A stretch of 64,000 nucleotides of DNA from Sorghum bicolor (taxonomy: Eukaryota > Streptophyta > Magnoliopsida > Poales > Poaceae), in assembly GCF_000003195.3 (NCBI RefSeq), contig NC_012870.2, positions 248,001-312,000 of the forward strand, in the 5' to 3' direction. The notes under the pieces were generated by a model that made no database searches, was not told the DNA's origin, and saw only the letters and a list, made by a program, of their open reading frames with translations. Positions within the stretch are counted from its first letter, which is position 1. Every line of letters begins with the position of its first letter. The translations under genes and the position numbers were made by a program. Positions 1-10,770 of the stretch are shown here, piece after piece.

Positions 1-705
1 AGCATTTACAAGGCAAGGAAAAACAAATCAAAAGTCTCAACCTGACACAAGTCTTTGCTTCTTCTATATATCTACAACCACGTACACCCTCCTCCTAGGC
101 TCCTAGCTGTCCAACTAAATTCTTATATAGCACTAAAAAAGAACAATTAACCCAAGCATGACCCCAAAATACTTAAGATACCTGATTCTAAATTAATTAT
201 GGCTCAAATCCCTTCTTTCTAGTCTAGGGAAAAAAGTTATTTTTTATTCCGCAATGTGCAATCACCTATCACTCTCCAGAAGATGGAGGAAATATATACG
301 GTAGTCCTACATGAAAGCGTCAAGTGCAGTGACCAGATGCGATTAATTTGCCTTGGTTTCTTGGATGCAAGCTACGTAAGACATTACTACCAGTAAGGAT
401 GCCGATCACTCGTGTTATATTTATTTTTATATTTCTGGTCTGATTTGAATTTTAATAAACAATACTAGATAAAATACGATTTGATATCGATATTATAAAT
501 GTACGATTTAAGTATTCAAATACAAATATAGTATTAGATATTAAATATTCAGATTATGATATCAACAAATTTAAAACGATCTAAACGGATTAGATCTCAA
601 TAGAAAATATCGTTACAGTTACCATCCACAACCACCGTAGCTCTAGGACTGTATGCCTTGTACTTGTACCTACACTGCACGTGAGTGATAGAGAAGCGCA
701 GCAGC
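1..705. other. Intergenic, AT-rich, no gene seen
   Basis: No open frame here looks like a protein and no RNA gene was recognised. The sequence is AT-rich with simple low-complexity stretches. It is probably the distal flank of the ASCH gene's 3' side plus decayed repeats. Confidence 0.5.
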
Positions 706-936
706 AGCAACCCAAAAAGAGTGTCGTTTTAGGTTTTTGTGCCACAAGTTTGACTCGATTTGTATAAAATATATACAATATTTATATCTCTAAGTAAATT
801 TATTAAAAAACTAGACTTAAAGATCTTTCCAATGATACTAATTATGTACTATAAATATTAATGTTTTTTACTATATATTTAGTTAAAGTTATTTCTCGGA
901 AAGCGAAAACGACACTTATTTTGGGACGGAGGGAGT
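706..936. mobile_element. Stowaway-like MITE, diverged
   Basis: The right end reads GGGACGGAGGGAG followed by TA, the usual Stowaway terminus and TA target. A matching inverted segment near 706-725 (CCCAAAAAGAGTGTCGTTTT) mirrors the segment AACGACACTTATTTTGGG just inside the right end. The left terminus has lost its CTCCCTCCGT portion, so the left boundary is approximate. No coding capacity. Confidence 0.5.
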
Positions 937-1019
937 ACGCACCATGGCCACGCGCATGCTCATCAGAGTTACCAGATGCAGATGCATGTACCAGCCAGCC
1001 AGTAGCAAGCAAGCTAGCT

Positions 1020-1690
1020 TGTTCGAGAAAAAATTTTAGTTATCACATCAAATATTTTATAAAATATCAAAAAATAATGTTTAGATATCAATTAAAAAAC
1101 TAATTACATAACTCATCTAAAAATCATGAAACGGTTTTATTAAACCTAATTAATCCATCGTTAGAGCATCTTCAAGGGTTTTGCATTTGAGTAATTTGCC
1201 AAAAAGCTCCAAAAGAGGTATCCAACGGTTTTGCATTTGGAGTTTGCAATTTGGGCAACTTGGCAAATGAGGGAGTAAACTTGGCAAAAATATCAAACTG
1301 TGGACGACTTTGCAAACCCGATCGCGCGAGCAAAGTCACGCGCGAGGAAAGCGCGCGCACCTGGAGACCTTCTATTTTTATCCTTTGCCAAGTCCAAATG
1401 TCAATTCCCTTGGAGATGACCTATTTTTATTCTTTGCATTTTGTTATGGGAGTTTGCAAATAGCAACAAATGCCAAGTCAATTTGCCAAAGCCTTTGGAG
1501 ATGCTCTTAGTACATATGTGTTACTATAGCAATTATGGCTAATTAACTAAATTAGATTTTAAAGATTTTATCTCACGGTTTGTATGCAAACTATGTGATT
1601 AGTTATTTTTTATTTTTATTTAATATTTTATGTATGTATCTAAATATTTAATGGGATGGAGTGAAAAGTTTTCAGTGGAAACTACAGATG
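1020..1690. mobile_element. Old MITE of the GGCCTTGTTTAG family, split by a Tourist-like MITE
   Basis: Flanks of the 1164-1506 insertion carry the internal signature of the GGCCTTGTTTAG MITE family: the 'aactaattacataa' and 'tatgtatctaaatatttaatgggatgg' type segments. The same signature is seen in better copies at 16966, 45302 and 58442. The terminal repeats are not recognisable here, so the boundaries are rough. Confidence 0.4.
1164..1506. mobile_element. Tourist-like MITE (GAGCATCTTCAAG family), TTA target duplication
   Basis: Terminal inverted repeats GAGCATCTTCAAGGGTTTTG and CAAAGCCTTTGGAGATGCTC face each other. TTA directly precedes the element (1161-1163) and follows it (1507-1509). 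A 3-bp TTA duplication with such termini is typical of the PIF/Harbinger superfamily. The length is 343 bp and no transposase is present, so the element would be non-autonomous. Confidence 0.8.
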
Positions 1691-2082
1691 ACCTAAAGCT
1701 CACCACCGCCTCTACACTCTGCCTGCCTAATGCCTAACCACAACATTCGGAACGGAACGGACTCGAAGCTTCACCAACTACTTGCTGTCTTCTCATGTAT
1801 ATTCTCATCTCAACTCGCCTGGAAACCAATCAAGCCTAATTCACTGCATGCATGCTACAACTTTTGCTATATGACACATCCGTAGTTTCTAAGAAACATC
1901 ATATTACTTGCTAGTATAAATTCATTGGATGTACATGATTCACATCCTACCTAGTAGTATAGATACGGAGCACATACAAGCTACATATCATTATCTTACT
2001 AGCTACCCACCATTTATTATTTATATAATACAATACACACATGGCAGATGATGTCTTTTTGTCGATCAACTCCAGCAGTAGC

Positions 2083-2533
2083 CCCAAAACTAGGCCCCTA
2101 CTTTTAATTTGGGTGCTCCCCCTACTTATTGGGGTTTAACTTTTTTGCTTCAACTCCAACAGTAGCACCTAAATTTGAGCCCCCAAACCTATTCCAGAGA
2201 GAATGACAGAAAGGACCCACTCGTCATTGTCTTTTTCTTTTTTCTCTTTCTTCTTCCTTTGGACATGGACACAATTAGAGCATCGAGCCGGTTAACGTAG
2301 GGTGTCATACACATGCAAGAGAATAGAGAGAGGGAGCATGCGCTGGGGCTAGGACACGCGATGGAGGATGGAGGCTGTCCTGTTAGGCCAACAAGAATGG
2401 GGTCTGGGGAAGAAATATGGATGCCCAGCCAAATATGGGGTCTGGAGTAGAGGCCCTGCTGGAGTAATGTTTTTAGCCTGAGCACCCATATTTAGCTATT
2501 GGGGCTTGAGTAGGTGCCCTGCTAGAGTTGCTC
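2083..2533. mobile_element. MITE of the AGAGCAACTCTAGCAG family, left end degraded
   Basis: The right end reads CTGCTAGAGTTGCTC followed by TAA. The left side has related but diverged CAACTCCAGCAG (2084) and CAACTCCAACAG (about 2150) copies. The same family, better preserved, is at 39709-40333. No coding capacity is recognised; boundaries are approximate. Confidence 0.45.
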
Positions 2534-2536
2534 TAA

Positions 2537-3255
2537 CCACTAGTACAAGTTGAAGACAGCCCAATAAACAAATTCTTCTGGCTTGTTGATCCAACAAATT
2601 AAGGCAACTAGTATGGAAGATGCATGCACTAGCTTTGCCAGAACAAATTACACGTATGCATATGGTGGTATATGCATAGATACAAGACAGTGCTAGAGAA
2701 GCAAATTATATGTAGCTAGTGGCTCCCTGCACTCTGCATTCACACAATTTAGAGTGAGAGTGACCACGGCTATCAGGCCAGTGCATTACACGGCATCCCC
2801 GGTCAGGGTCAGCCATCCTCAAATCAAATACAGGTGGTGCATGAACCTGCACCTGCCTGCCTGCATTCTTGGACCTCCTTTGTTTTCTTCCTCTTGACTC
2901 AGAGGTCAGAGCCAGGTAGATGATGACAAGTGCCAAAAGAACCAAACATTGATTCACACAATTGCACCACTTCCAGCACTGGAGCATACTTAATTAGTAC
3001 AAGCTAAAAGGGGTGCTTGATTTGAGAAATTTGTTACCTATACCTAGGTGGCTAGGTAGGCGGTCCGTCATGATTTCATCCCACGAAATTCTGCAGACAT
3101 CATCGATCTTTCTACAAACATACAGCAAAATGCTACACCTCTCTCGCCCTATGGGTTATGGCAAACATTACAAGGGATTCAAAGTGTTCATTCTATCTAT
3201 CACATACTCCCATGCATGCGCTTCAAACTACCTACTACTTGTTAGCTTGCATTAG
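2537..3255. other. Downstream flank of the ASCH gene
   Basis: This lies past the stop codon of the ASCH gene and should include its 3' untranslated region. A 93-codon minus-strand frame at 2706-2987 is open but matches no family I recognise. Confidence 0.4.
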
Positions 3256-6200
3256 TCAGCTTCTTGGAACTGCTTGCCCTGCTCGGTTCTTGCTCAGGCT
3301 TAGCTGCTTCAGTTCGCTCAGTGCCACTGCAACAAGCTAATAATCAGTCACATGTTAGTGTTAGTTTCCGTTAAAACCCCTGTCAAGTCACAAACAAATA
3401 GGTTAGCCATTGATAACCTCGTGCGCCTTCTCCAACCAACCAAACATGCCTAATTTGTGAGCGGTGTATTTGCAAATTGTGGATTCTAGAGGTTTGCCAC
3501 TCATTTTGTTCCAAAAACCCTGCCAGCTGAATTCTACAAAATCAAGAGTGCATCTCCAGTTCTCCACCATCGACCCATTTCCTCTAATGTAACTAAACAT
3601 TCACCATATAGTGCCTCGCGCCGCTTTTGCACGTCCTAGGCTAGTATCAACGGGCTCTATATAGTCGCACAATTGTTCCCAGTTTAGCTACAAGCCACAG
3701 CTGCAACGTTGAAGCTGGTGACTGTGTCGTGTGCGCAGTCCAAAGGCCATGGAATCTCGCCATGGCAATTGGACGCTGTTGTTTCCAAAACTCTAATTTC
3801 GCTTAATGAGACACGTGCAGAACACATAAAAGAATATGCCATGGTAGCTGTTGTAGACCTGATTAATGACCTTATTTCAGTATATCAATCACTAGTTTAC
3901 TGGAAAGCAAGTGCTTTCATATATTCAAATGTTCATTTCAGACTTTTCTTGTGCGAATTGAAACCTAGTCATTTATGTGCCCAGTGCTTCAGTATCCAAA
4001 ATATACATTAACTAAAGAATATTAGTATATTAGTATATTACTCCCTCTGTTCCAAATTATAAGTCAATTTGGCTTTTCTAGGTACATAGATCTTGCTTTG
4101 CACCTAGATATATGTTATGTCTAAATACATGGCAAAAGCAATGTATCTAGAAAAGCCAAAATGACTTATAATTTGGAATAAAGGGAGCAGTAAGCAAGTC
4201 AACTTATTCTTTAAAAATAAAATAAAAAATGCAAGGAAAAACAAATTCACGAACCAAAAGTATATAAAGCTAAACAACATATCAATACTCACCCTATTGG
4301 AAGCTCCACCAAATTCTAGTCTGGGACTTCTCCGAGGCTTGGAATTTGGATTTTGGGAGTATGCTGGAGTGCTCTGGAAACTGGAAGGCTGATTCTGGTT
4401 TTGTAGATATGCAGTGCTGCCATGGACAATGGACGGCACATTGCCATCAACTGAACTGCTATCGCCATGGCTTGCCCAAGACTGCTCTTGTGTACCAGTT
4501 TCACTACTAGTAGCATCTTTGAGATCCTTCTTTGAGAATTGAGTGGCTGCAGCTTGAGCACCGGCTATTGCTGCAGTAACACTCGCGGATTTTTGCAGCG
4601 TGGTTTTGTTAGCAGCAAATGTAAGAGATCCTGGCTTCAAAGAGAAGGGATCTCTGGGATCTGGAAGAGGGAACTTGACAGGCAGCGGACCTTGAACAGG
4701 TGAAAGGCCCCTCACAGCCCCATCATAGATCTGTGAGATGGAAAGCAGAACAGATTCCAGAGTTATGAGTATATAAGCAAAAGGTGGAAATAGGAGGAAC
4801 TGCTTATGCCAACCAGGACTGAACTCACCCTTCTTTCTAAATTGTAGACACCCTGGTAACCACGCATCTCGAACGGAACCACCAACTTCTGCATAAATTC
4901 ATGTATGGAATGTCACGAACAAACAAGATGCCAGCTGTTATGGTATGTGCTAGCTAGGAGTGAGGAGAGTAGCATGTCAAACTCACCTGTGGATTCTCAC
5001 AGAGCCAACAAAAGTCAGTCAGCCCTTCAAGCCTGACCTGCATTTGAGAGTAGGATGTTGCATCATGAGCTAAGTAAAATGATACTGGAGCAAAGGAAGA
5101 GAAATTGACCAGTAACAGAACATACAGACTCGGGCACATGTTCCCAGCAAACAAGCTCTTCAGACCTGAGGCAGCCTACCACCTCAACACAGCCTGTGGT
5201 AGAACATATTAGCACATAAAAGCAAAAAAACAGAATGGTAGGAGATGAGATGCAGTTTTTCATGTCCCAGGTCAACAACTTCATATAGGATGATGTGATG
5301 CACTTTCTCTGGTTGTAAATATAAGTCCATCTAGGTTTATCCAAGGTAAACTTTTAATGTTTTGACCATCAAATCAAAATACATATTTTTCTCAAACACC
5401 CAGGAGAGCTGTGTATCATTATGTTAAGAAGAAAAAAGGGGTAAGAACCCTTACAACACCACACACACCCCTCCAACACACTTACAATCCTAAAATATGT
5501 GCCACACAAACACACAGACCAACCACAACCTCTAAACACAAAAAAGTTACAACACCACAAACACCCCTCCAACACACTTACAATCCTAAAATATGCGCCA
5601 CACAAACACATAGACCGACCACAACCTCTAAGCACCGACAAATTAACCTTCAGGAGGCGCTAGGGCGGGGAGGTGCCTCTACAGCTAGCATCAACGCATG
5701 AGAAACACTAGGAGAAGCACTGAAGTGTATATAGATTGACAGTACAAGATTGACATTGTGGGCCAGTGTGGGAAAAAACTTTCATGATATATCACTCTTT
5801 TCACTCAAGATGTTATGTTTTTAAAGATGTTGCTGGTCTAAGTTAGAAAATATTAATCGGGACAACTTTGGACAGACTACATTTGTAATTGAAGGAAGTA
5901 GCCAGAGCAGCCGTGTCCTCTAGTAACTGGGAGAGAAGACAAAGGCATACGAGTGCTAACCAAGGAGGCGTGAGACAGGGTAATGATCAGGGAACTTGAT
6001 GTCAGTGATGCCATTGACGGCATAAATCTCCCTGTAGAAATCCTCCATGGCTTTGATGGTGTCGGGGTCAGGAACCTTGGATGCTGCGTGAATCCACAGG
6101 CGGCCTGGGGGGGAAGAGATGGAATTGGAACTGAATCTTACAAATTACTTATTCAAATCCAAACCAAAATCAAAAAGAGGAGAAGGAGAGGAGCAGACCT

Positions 6201-6385
6201 GTGATTGGGGATGGCCACGAGCGGCCCTCCACACGCTTGATGCCGTGCACCAGCAGCGACGCCCACGGCTGATGCATCGTCAGGCAAGGATTCCCGTGGT
6301 ATCCGCTGCCATCATTGCTGCGGCTGCTGCTATGGCGCCCGCCAGCGAAAGCGAAACCACCGCGGCCGGAGTACCCGCCACGCAT
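3256..6385 (-). CDS. ASCH-domain protein (activating signal cointegrator 1-like)
   Basis: Minus-strand gene, coding exons 6199-6385, 5961-6104, 5126-5193, 4987-5037, 4829-4888, 4293-4730 and 3256-3336; these join in phase to 342 residues. The N-terminus is Gly/Arg/Ser-rich (starts MRGGYSGRGG). The ASCH domain follows, opening with LTMHQPWASLLVHGIKRVEG at about residue 35 and running through GRLWIHAASKV, VVGCLRSEELVCWE and CWLCENPQ to about residue 165. The rest is low-complexity, Ser/Gln-rich, ending LSLSKNRAGQAVPRS. ASCH domains adopt a PUA-like fold and are thought to bind RNA; TRIP4/ASC-1 is the named animal relative. The last exon was found by extending past the intron at 3337-4292, which holds a Stowaway MITE. 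The start is the ATG at 6385, the first in frame. The biochemical role is inferred from the domain only. Confidence 0.85.
4041..4190. mobile_element. Stowaway MITE in the last intron of the ASCH gene
   Basis: 150 bp with terminal inverted repeats CTCCCTCTGTTCCAAATTAT and its mirror ending GGAATAAAGGGAG, flanked by TA at 4039-4040 and 4191-4192. This is the Tc1/mariner-derived Stowaway structure. No reading frame of note. Confidence 0.85.
5451..5640. repeat. Two-copy 96-bp tandem repeat in ASCH intron 2
   Basis: The segment starting TTACAACACCACA at 5451 repeats from 5547 with a period of 96 bp and few differences. It is C/A-rich on the plus strand. It lies inside the intron at 5194-5960, so it should not alter the protein. 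Confidence 0.85.
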
Positions 6386-6629
6386 GCTGTCGCTAGTGGC
6401 GATCCCCTCTCACTGCGTCCTCCGTCCGTCCACCTCCACGGCCTAGGGTTTGGGTTTGGTGAAGCTAGACGAGACCGAAAAGAGGAAAAACAGGAACCAT
6501 CAATCAATCAGATAGAAAGAAATAGCCAGCTCTCGAGCACAAACATTGTTTTAGTGGGCCCAGTTCATACAATCGGCCCATGTTGGAGAGAGAGAGAGAG
6601 TGAGTGAGGGGAAAAGCCTCAACTATGGT
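6386..6629. promoter_or_regulatory. 5' flank of the ASCH gene
   Basis: This 240-bp stretch lies upstream of the ASCH start, between it and the LINE tail. It has a (GA)n-type run at 6586-6603. No TATA box is obvious. The promoter must therefore lie close to, or include, the LINE insertion at 6630. Confidence 0.35.
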
Positions 6630-7266
6630 TTTTTTTTTTGAAACGGAATCCACGATTCCCTTAACAAACATGTCCAGGCAAATCGCCAGATACAAGGTCA
6701 ATTACAAATTCAGGAGCTTGATTGAAAAATATAGAGCATTCAGGGGTCAAAACACAAGCTCCATGAGAGGCTAAAGCATCAGCAATCCTATTACATGTTC
6801 TATCACAGAAAGAGACTTTACAAGAATTGAAGTCATACAACATGTGGTCTCTAATCTGATGGATTAATGAACCTATTGTACTTCTGTCCCTCTCCATTGA
6901 AGATAGAGCCAATGCTAAGGTTGTAGCATCCGTTTCCAGAATGATATGCGTCATGCCAAGATTTGCTGCATGTTGTATTCCTTGGAGGGCAGCCATTGCT
7001 TCAGTTTGCAAAACAGAAGCCGCATATCTAATATTACCAGCACCAGCTGCAAGCACATCCCCACATGTGTCCCTAATCACAAAGCCCCAGCCCCCTGTTC
7101 TTGTTTCTTGATAAAAGGCACCATCAATATTGATCTTGTAAATGTTAATAGGTGGTGGCTTCCATGAGCATGGTATAGCTTCTTTAATTGACTGGCCTGT
7201 ATTGTTCAATCTCTCAAATTCAAATAGATGGTATAAAACAGAATTCTGAATTTCTTGTGCATTCAT
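6630..7266 (-). mobile_element. 3' part of a non-LTR retrotransposon with an intact RNase H-like frame
   Basis: A 201-codon minus-strand frame (6661-7266) is an RVT_3/RNase H-like domain. Acidic positions are visible in INIDGAF, QTEAMAALQGI, ILETDATTLAL and CNRIADALASHG. It ends VSGDLPGHVC. On the minus strand the stop is followed by about 30 bp (AAGGGAATCGTGGATTCCG...) and an A-run at 6630-6641, the normal 3' end of a plant L1-type LINE. No reverse transcriptase or endonuclease precedes it, so this is a 5'-truncated copy or a separated RNase H gene. The first codon shown as ATG at 7266 may not be a true start. Confidence 0.7.
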
Positions 7267-8144
7267 TGAAGGAGAGGAGATAGAACGGCCCAGACAGAAG
7301 TCTTCGCCAAGATGGCGTATCCAGCCGCTTTCCGATCTCTCCAGGCACTACAGTAGAGAGGCGACACAAGTGGCGAAACTCGTCTCCTCCACCGATTCGC
7401 CATCTTTCCTGTCTCTTGCGCCCTTGCCGGTGTTGGATGAGGAGACGATTCGACGAATCGACGGCGGATCTGTAAAATCCCTACCAAATACTATAGCTAT
7501 AGCTAGTAGATTAGATTTCTTCGATGAAATCAGTGTGTCGGGTTCTTTGTTCTTGTATAGCAGAAACAGACACAAGATATAAACAGAAACCACATGATTG
7601 AACATACTCAGGACAGTATACAAAACAGCATGGATATACTACTAAAACATGTACGATCTGGAAAAAACACAGCGGGAAGATGAACCGATTATACCCTCTC
7701 ATGCGCTCTGAGCATCTCGATTCTTGTCCAATTTCCATCTTGTAGAGTATGTTGTAGATGATGAAGATGATCTCTCTACCGGGAAGGAGAAATCCGTCCG
7801 CACGGCGATTTGGACAGTCGCGTAGACGCTCCCCCAAAACCTAATTATCAATCCCCTGTGCAAGGTCTCGAATGACAAGGGCTTCAGAGGCACCTGCTCT
7901 CTCACTCTTCCGTGCACGTGGAGTTACGTGATGGAGATTCCTTCTTTACTGCGAGATTATGTTTAGTGTTGTATTTTTTCTACCGAAGAGACTAGAGGTT
8001 CATCACCTCTTTATCCTTGCAGCTGGAGAGGGAAAAGACTCCGAGTTGGCAGCTGAGGAGACAAACATCTGAAAGGGTTTAACTTGGAGTTGAAACTTCC
8101 GTAGTTAGTGAGTGCAAAAAATTAACACAACCACGCCTGGTGTC
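7267..8144. other. Intergenic, unassigned
   Basis: Short frames on both strands (for example 7370-7582 and 7511-7837) resemble no family I know. The segment 7267-7480 is GC-richer than its surroundings and could be an old first exon or captured gene fragment, but no continuing exon was found. Confidence 0.35.
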
Positions 8145-8748
8145 CTCAAACTTTAGTTTTAGGTTCAATTTCATCCTACAACTATGAAGATGATTGTTTC
8201 AATCCTTAAATTTTGCATTTTAAGCTCAATTTCATCTATAAACTATCAAAGTGCATTTAACTTTTATTTTCAACTCAATTTTGTCTATTCAAAAAGAAAA
8301 CATTATATTTTAGACACAATTTCATCCATAAATTATCAAAATTATAGATCTGCTATTATTTCAATATATCTATGTATTCTTGAAGAATAAATAGTGTTCG
8401 ATACAACTATAGTTGCTCCCACAAATATCAATTTGGTTGGATATATATAAATGGTACAATTATAAGGTAATACTAAAAATAACAGCTTGGAATTATCAAT
8501 GACCATGAAAGAGTTTTTAGATAAATATTATTTTTTCTATCTTCAATCGTTGGTGGTGTTAGAGCTAATCATGTGATGCAGCGTTCCACGTACAACGTAG
8601 ATAAAGTTGAGTTAAAAATAAAAGTTTACGGAATAAAATACACTTTGATAGTTTTAAAATGAAATTGAGCTCAAAATACTAAGTTTGAGGACTAAAACGA
8701 TTATGTTCATAGTTTTAGGACAAAATTGAGTCTAATAGTAGAGTTTGA
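8145..8748. mobile_element. Foldback element with about 135-bp inverted arms
   Basis: The arm at 8145-8279 (from CTCAAACTTTAGTTTTAGG) pairs with the arm at 8606-8748 (ending AGTTTTAGG...GAGTTTGAG) over most of its length, at roughly 80% by eye. The loop is 8280-8605. Long inverted arms without a gene suggest a foldback or Mutator-like non-autonomous element. Target duplications were not found, so the outer limits may extend further. Confidence 0.6.
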
Positions 8749-8848
8749 GAACTAAAATGAACGTTTTGAAAGTTCAAGAACGGAATTAAGTCTTGAATAA
8801 TAGTTGAGGAATTCTGCCGTAGAAAATCTCACCCTAGTGGAGCCAGTA

Positions 8849-10183
8849 TGGGTGTGTTTGGTTTCTTGGCTAATTTTTAGTCTGGCTAGAATCATAGCCT
8901 GGACAGCTCTAGCCTGCTCCCACCAAGCCAACCATTGTTGTTTGGTTGTCTATAGTGTCTAAGCCTGGCTAGCCTTTGGTTGTCTGGTTTGTTTTGATAT
9001 AATCACCTCTTCTTCCAACAAGTAAGGTTACCCTTCGAAGAATTTTGTCGAACAAGTCATAGGCAATACTCGCTGAGCACCGCACCGATCTCCTCTGCCG
9101 CTAATCTGAATGCATTACTCCGAGCAGCCCTAAGCCTTGGTTTTGCACATATCACAACAACCCGGACCTTCTCAGCTCATTTGCTAAGCAAGCACAGATC
9201 AGTGGCTTCATCCTCGCACCCCTTTCCTTCAACACATCTATCAGAAAGAAGCAGAACTTGGTATGAGCAGAACCCTTCCTCAAAATCTCCCTCTGAATCT
9301 CAATTGCATCTCAGAAAAGAAGCAGAACTTGATAAGCAGATCACCTAGCTAGCTTCCTTGCCTCAAAATCGTTCACTCAATTTCAATTGCAAATTGCATT
9401 CCTCTTAACCTTGGACCTGTACCTATGCACCCTCAAGAAGCTCTGGTAGTAGAACTCGATGAGGCCATACTCAGCACCAAGCGGTCAAACTCGTCCCACA
9501 TCTTGCACTTGACCTCCATGCTCATGTACTTGACCATCTGCTACGGTCGTGCTTCCTCTAGTGGAGCAGAGAGAGCGGAGGAGACCGGTAGAGTGGGATG
9601 AACCTAAGGACCTCGCTGACCGTGCCCGTGCAGGCTTGTCGGTGGAGACGGCCACACCCGCCCAGACCTCGCAGGCCACGATCGCAAGGGCCCTCCGCCG
9701 TCCGCACCTCCCCGCTTGATTTCGCTGGACTGAGCACCGTGGAGGCTTGTCATGGAGACGGCGGCACCTGCCTAGGACCTCGCCGGTCGCGTCCACCTGC
9801 TTGAGTTTACCAGATCAAGTGCTGTTGGGATCACAGGCCATGAGAACTCCGCTTCGTGCTTGCCGCCATCCATGTCGATTCCGGTCGCTAGAGGGCAACT
9901 GACGCGAGCACGAGGTGGAAGAGGTGAGCTGACACGAGTGGGGAGGACCGCCGAAGACGATGCGGGGAGGGTCACTTGACTTGGGAGGAGCAGAGGTGAG
10001 CGGAGGAGCACTGGAGGGAGCCAAGAGCAAGACCGGAGGTGATGCAAACGCTAATCTGCGCCTGACCAAGCCTGGCTCTAGAAAAACGATCGGCACCCTC
10101 GTTCTTTCCTGAACCAAGCTAAGGGTGTACGGTTGGCTCCTTGGAGCCAGGCCCCATTCCATTTGCAGGTAACCAAATAAGTC
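8849..10183. mobile_element. Degenerate non-autonomous element with a GC-rich interior (tentative)
   Basis: The left edge reads GGGTGTGTTTGGTTTCTTGG and the right edge contains the loosely inverted GGTAACCAAATAAGTCC, with 'GGCTAG/GGAGCCAGG' motifs inside both. The interior (9540-10050) is GC-rich and open in several frames, none of which resembles a known protein. The match of the ends is weak, so this could be two unrelated fragments. Confidence 0.3.
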
Positions 10184-10770
10184 CATCTTAACTATAGAAA
10201 AGCAGGTCGCTAGAGAATAGAATCTGTACGATGAGGATGGGTGGTTGGGAGAAAAAGCTAAGGCAAAGTAGTAAAGGTAACCTGGTTGCGGGCTGCTTGT
10301 GCTCCGATGCATGCATGCATCATCCATGGCTATATATGCTTGTTGTGTAGATGGATATGATATGATGCTGCAGAGGCCGAAAGTGTTGATTCCTGGACGT
10401 TGTTGGCTTGTGCTTAATTGGATGGTAACCTACGGACGGACGGTTCTCCGTCCTACTCTCCTTCTCCTCTGACAAGTGGCTATGGTAGGCAAAAATAAGG
10501 CCTCAAAATCATGCATACAGCACTGGACTGGACACGATCAATCACACGAATAGGAATAGGAATAGGATACTGGCCAGCTAGCTAGCACTAGGACTTGACC
10601 ACGCCGGCCGCCCGGCCGATTCCCCGATTCCTTTAATTTCTTTTTGTATGCGTTGCTGCCTGCTTCTTTCTTCGTGTTCAGTTTAATTGCTACTAGGAGA
10701 GTGGCCGCCGGCCGAGGCAAGGACAAGGAGGAGGAGGAGGAACCACCACCAGCAGCAGCAGCAGCAGAGG
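10184..10770. promoter_or_regulatory. 5' flank and leader of the PP1 gene
   Basis: Upstream flank of the phosphatase gene. It becomes GC-rich and purine-rich from 10690. A frame continuous with the phosphatase extends upstream to a TTG at 10687, but there is no ATG before 10771, so this stretch is treated as leader. Confidence 0.4.

Noticed and set aside
2706..2987. 93-codon minus-strand frame near the ASCH gene
   Set aside because: It was considered as a terminal exon, but the exon at 3256-3336 already provides an in-phase ending with a stop. No homology recognised.
3403..3600. Minus-strand frame FVEFSWQGFWNKMSG as an extra ASCH exon
   Set aside because: Lies within the last intron and is preceded directly by a stop. 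Joining it did not give a better splice solution than 4293 to 3336.
10687..10770. Upstream extension of the PP1 frame ([20 protein letters not shown])
   Set aside because: The extended frame starts with TTG, not ATG. The first in-frame ATG is at 10771 and the preceding DNA looks like a purine-rich leader.
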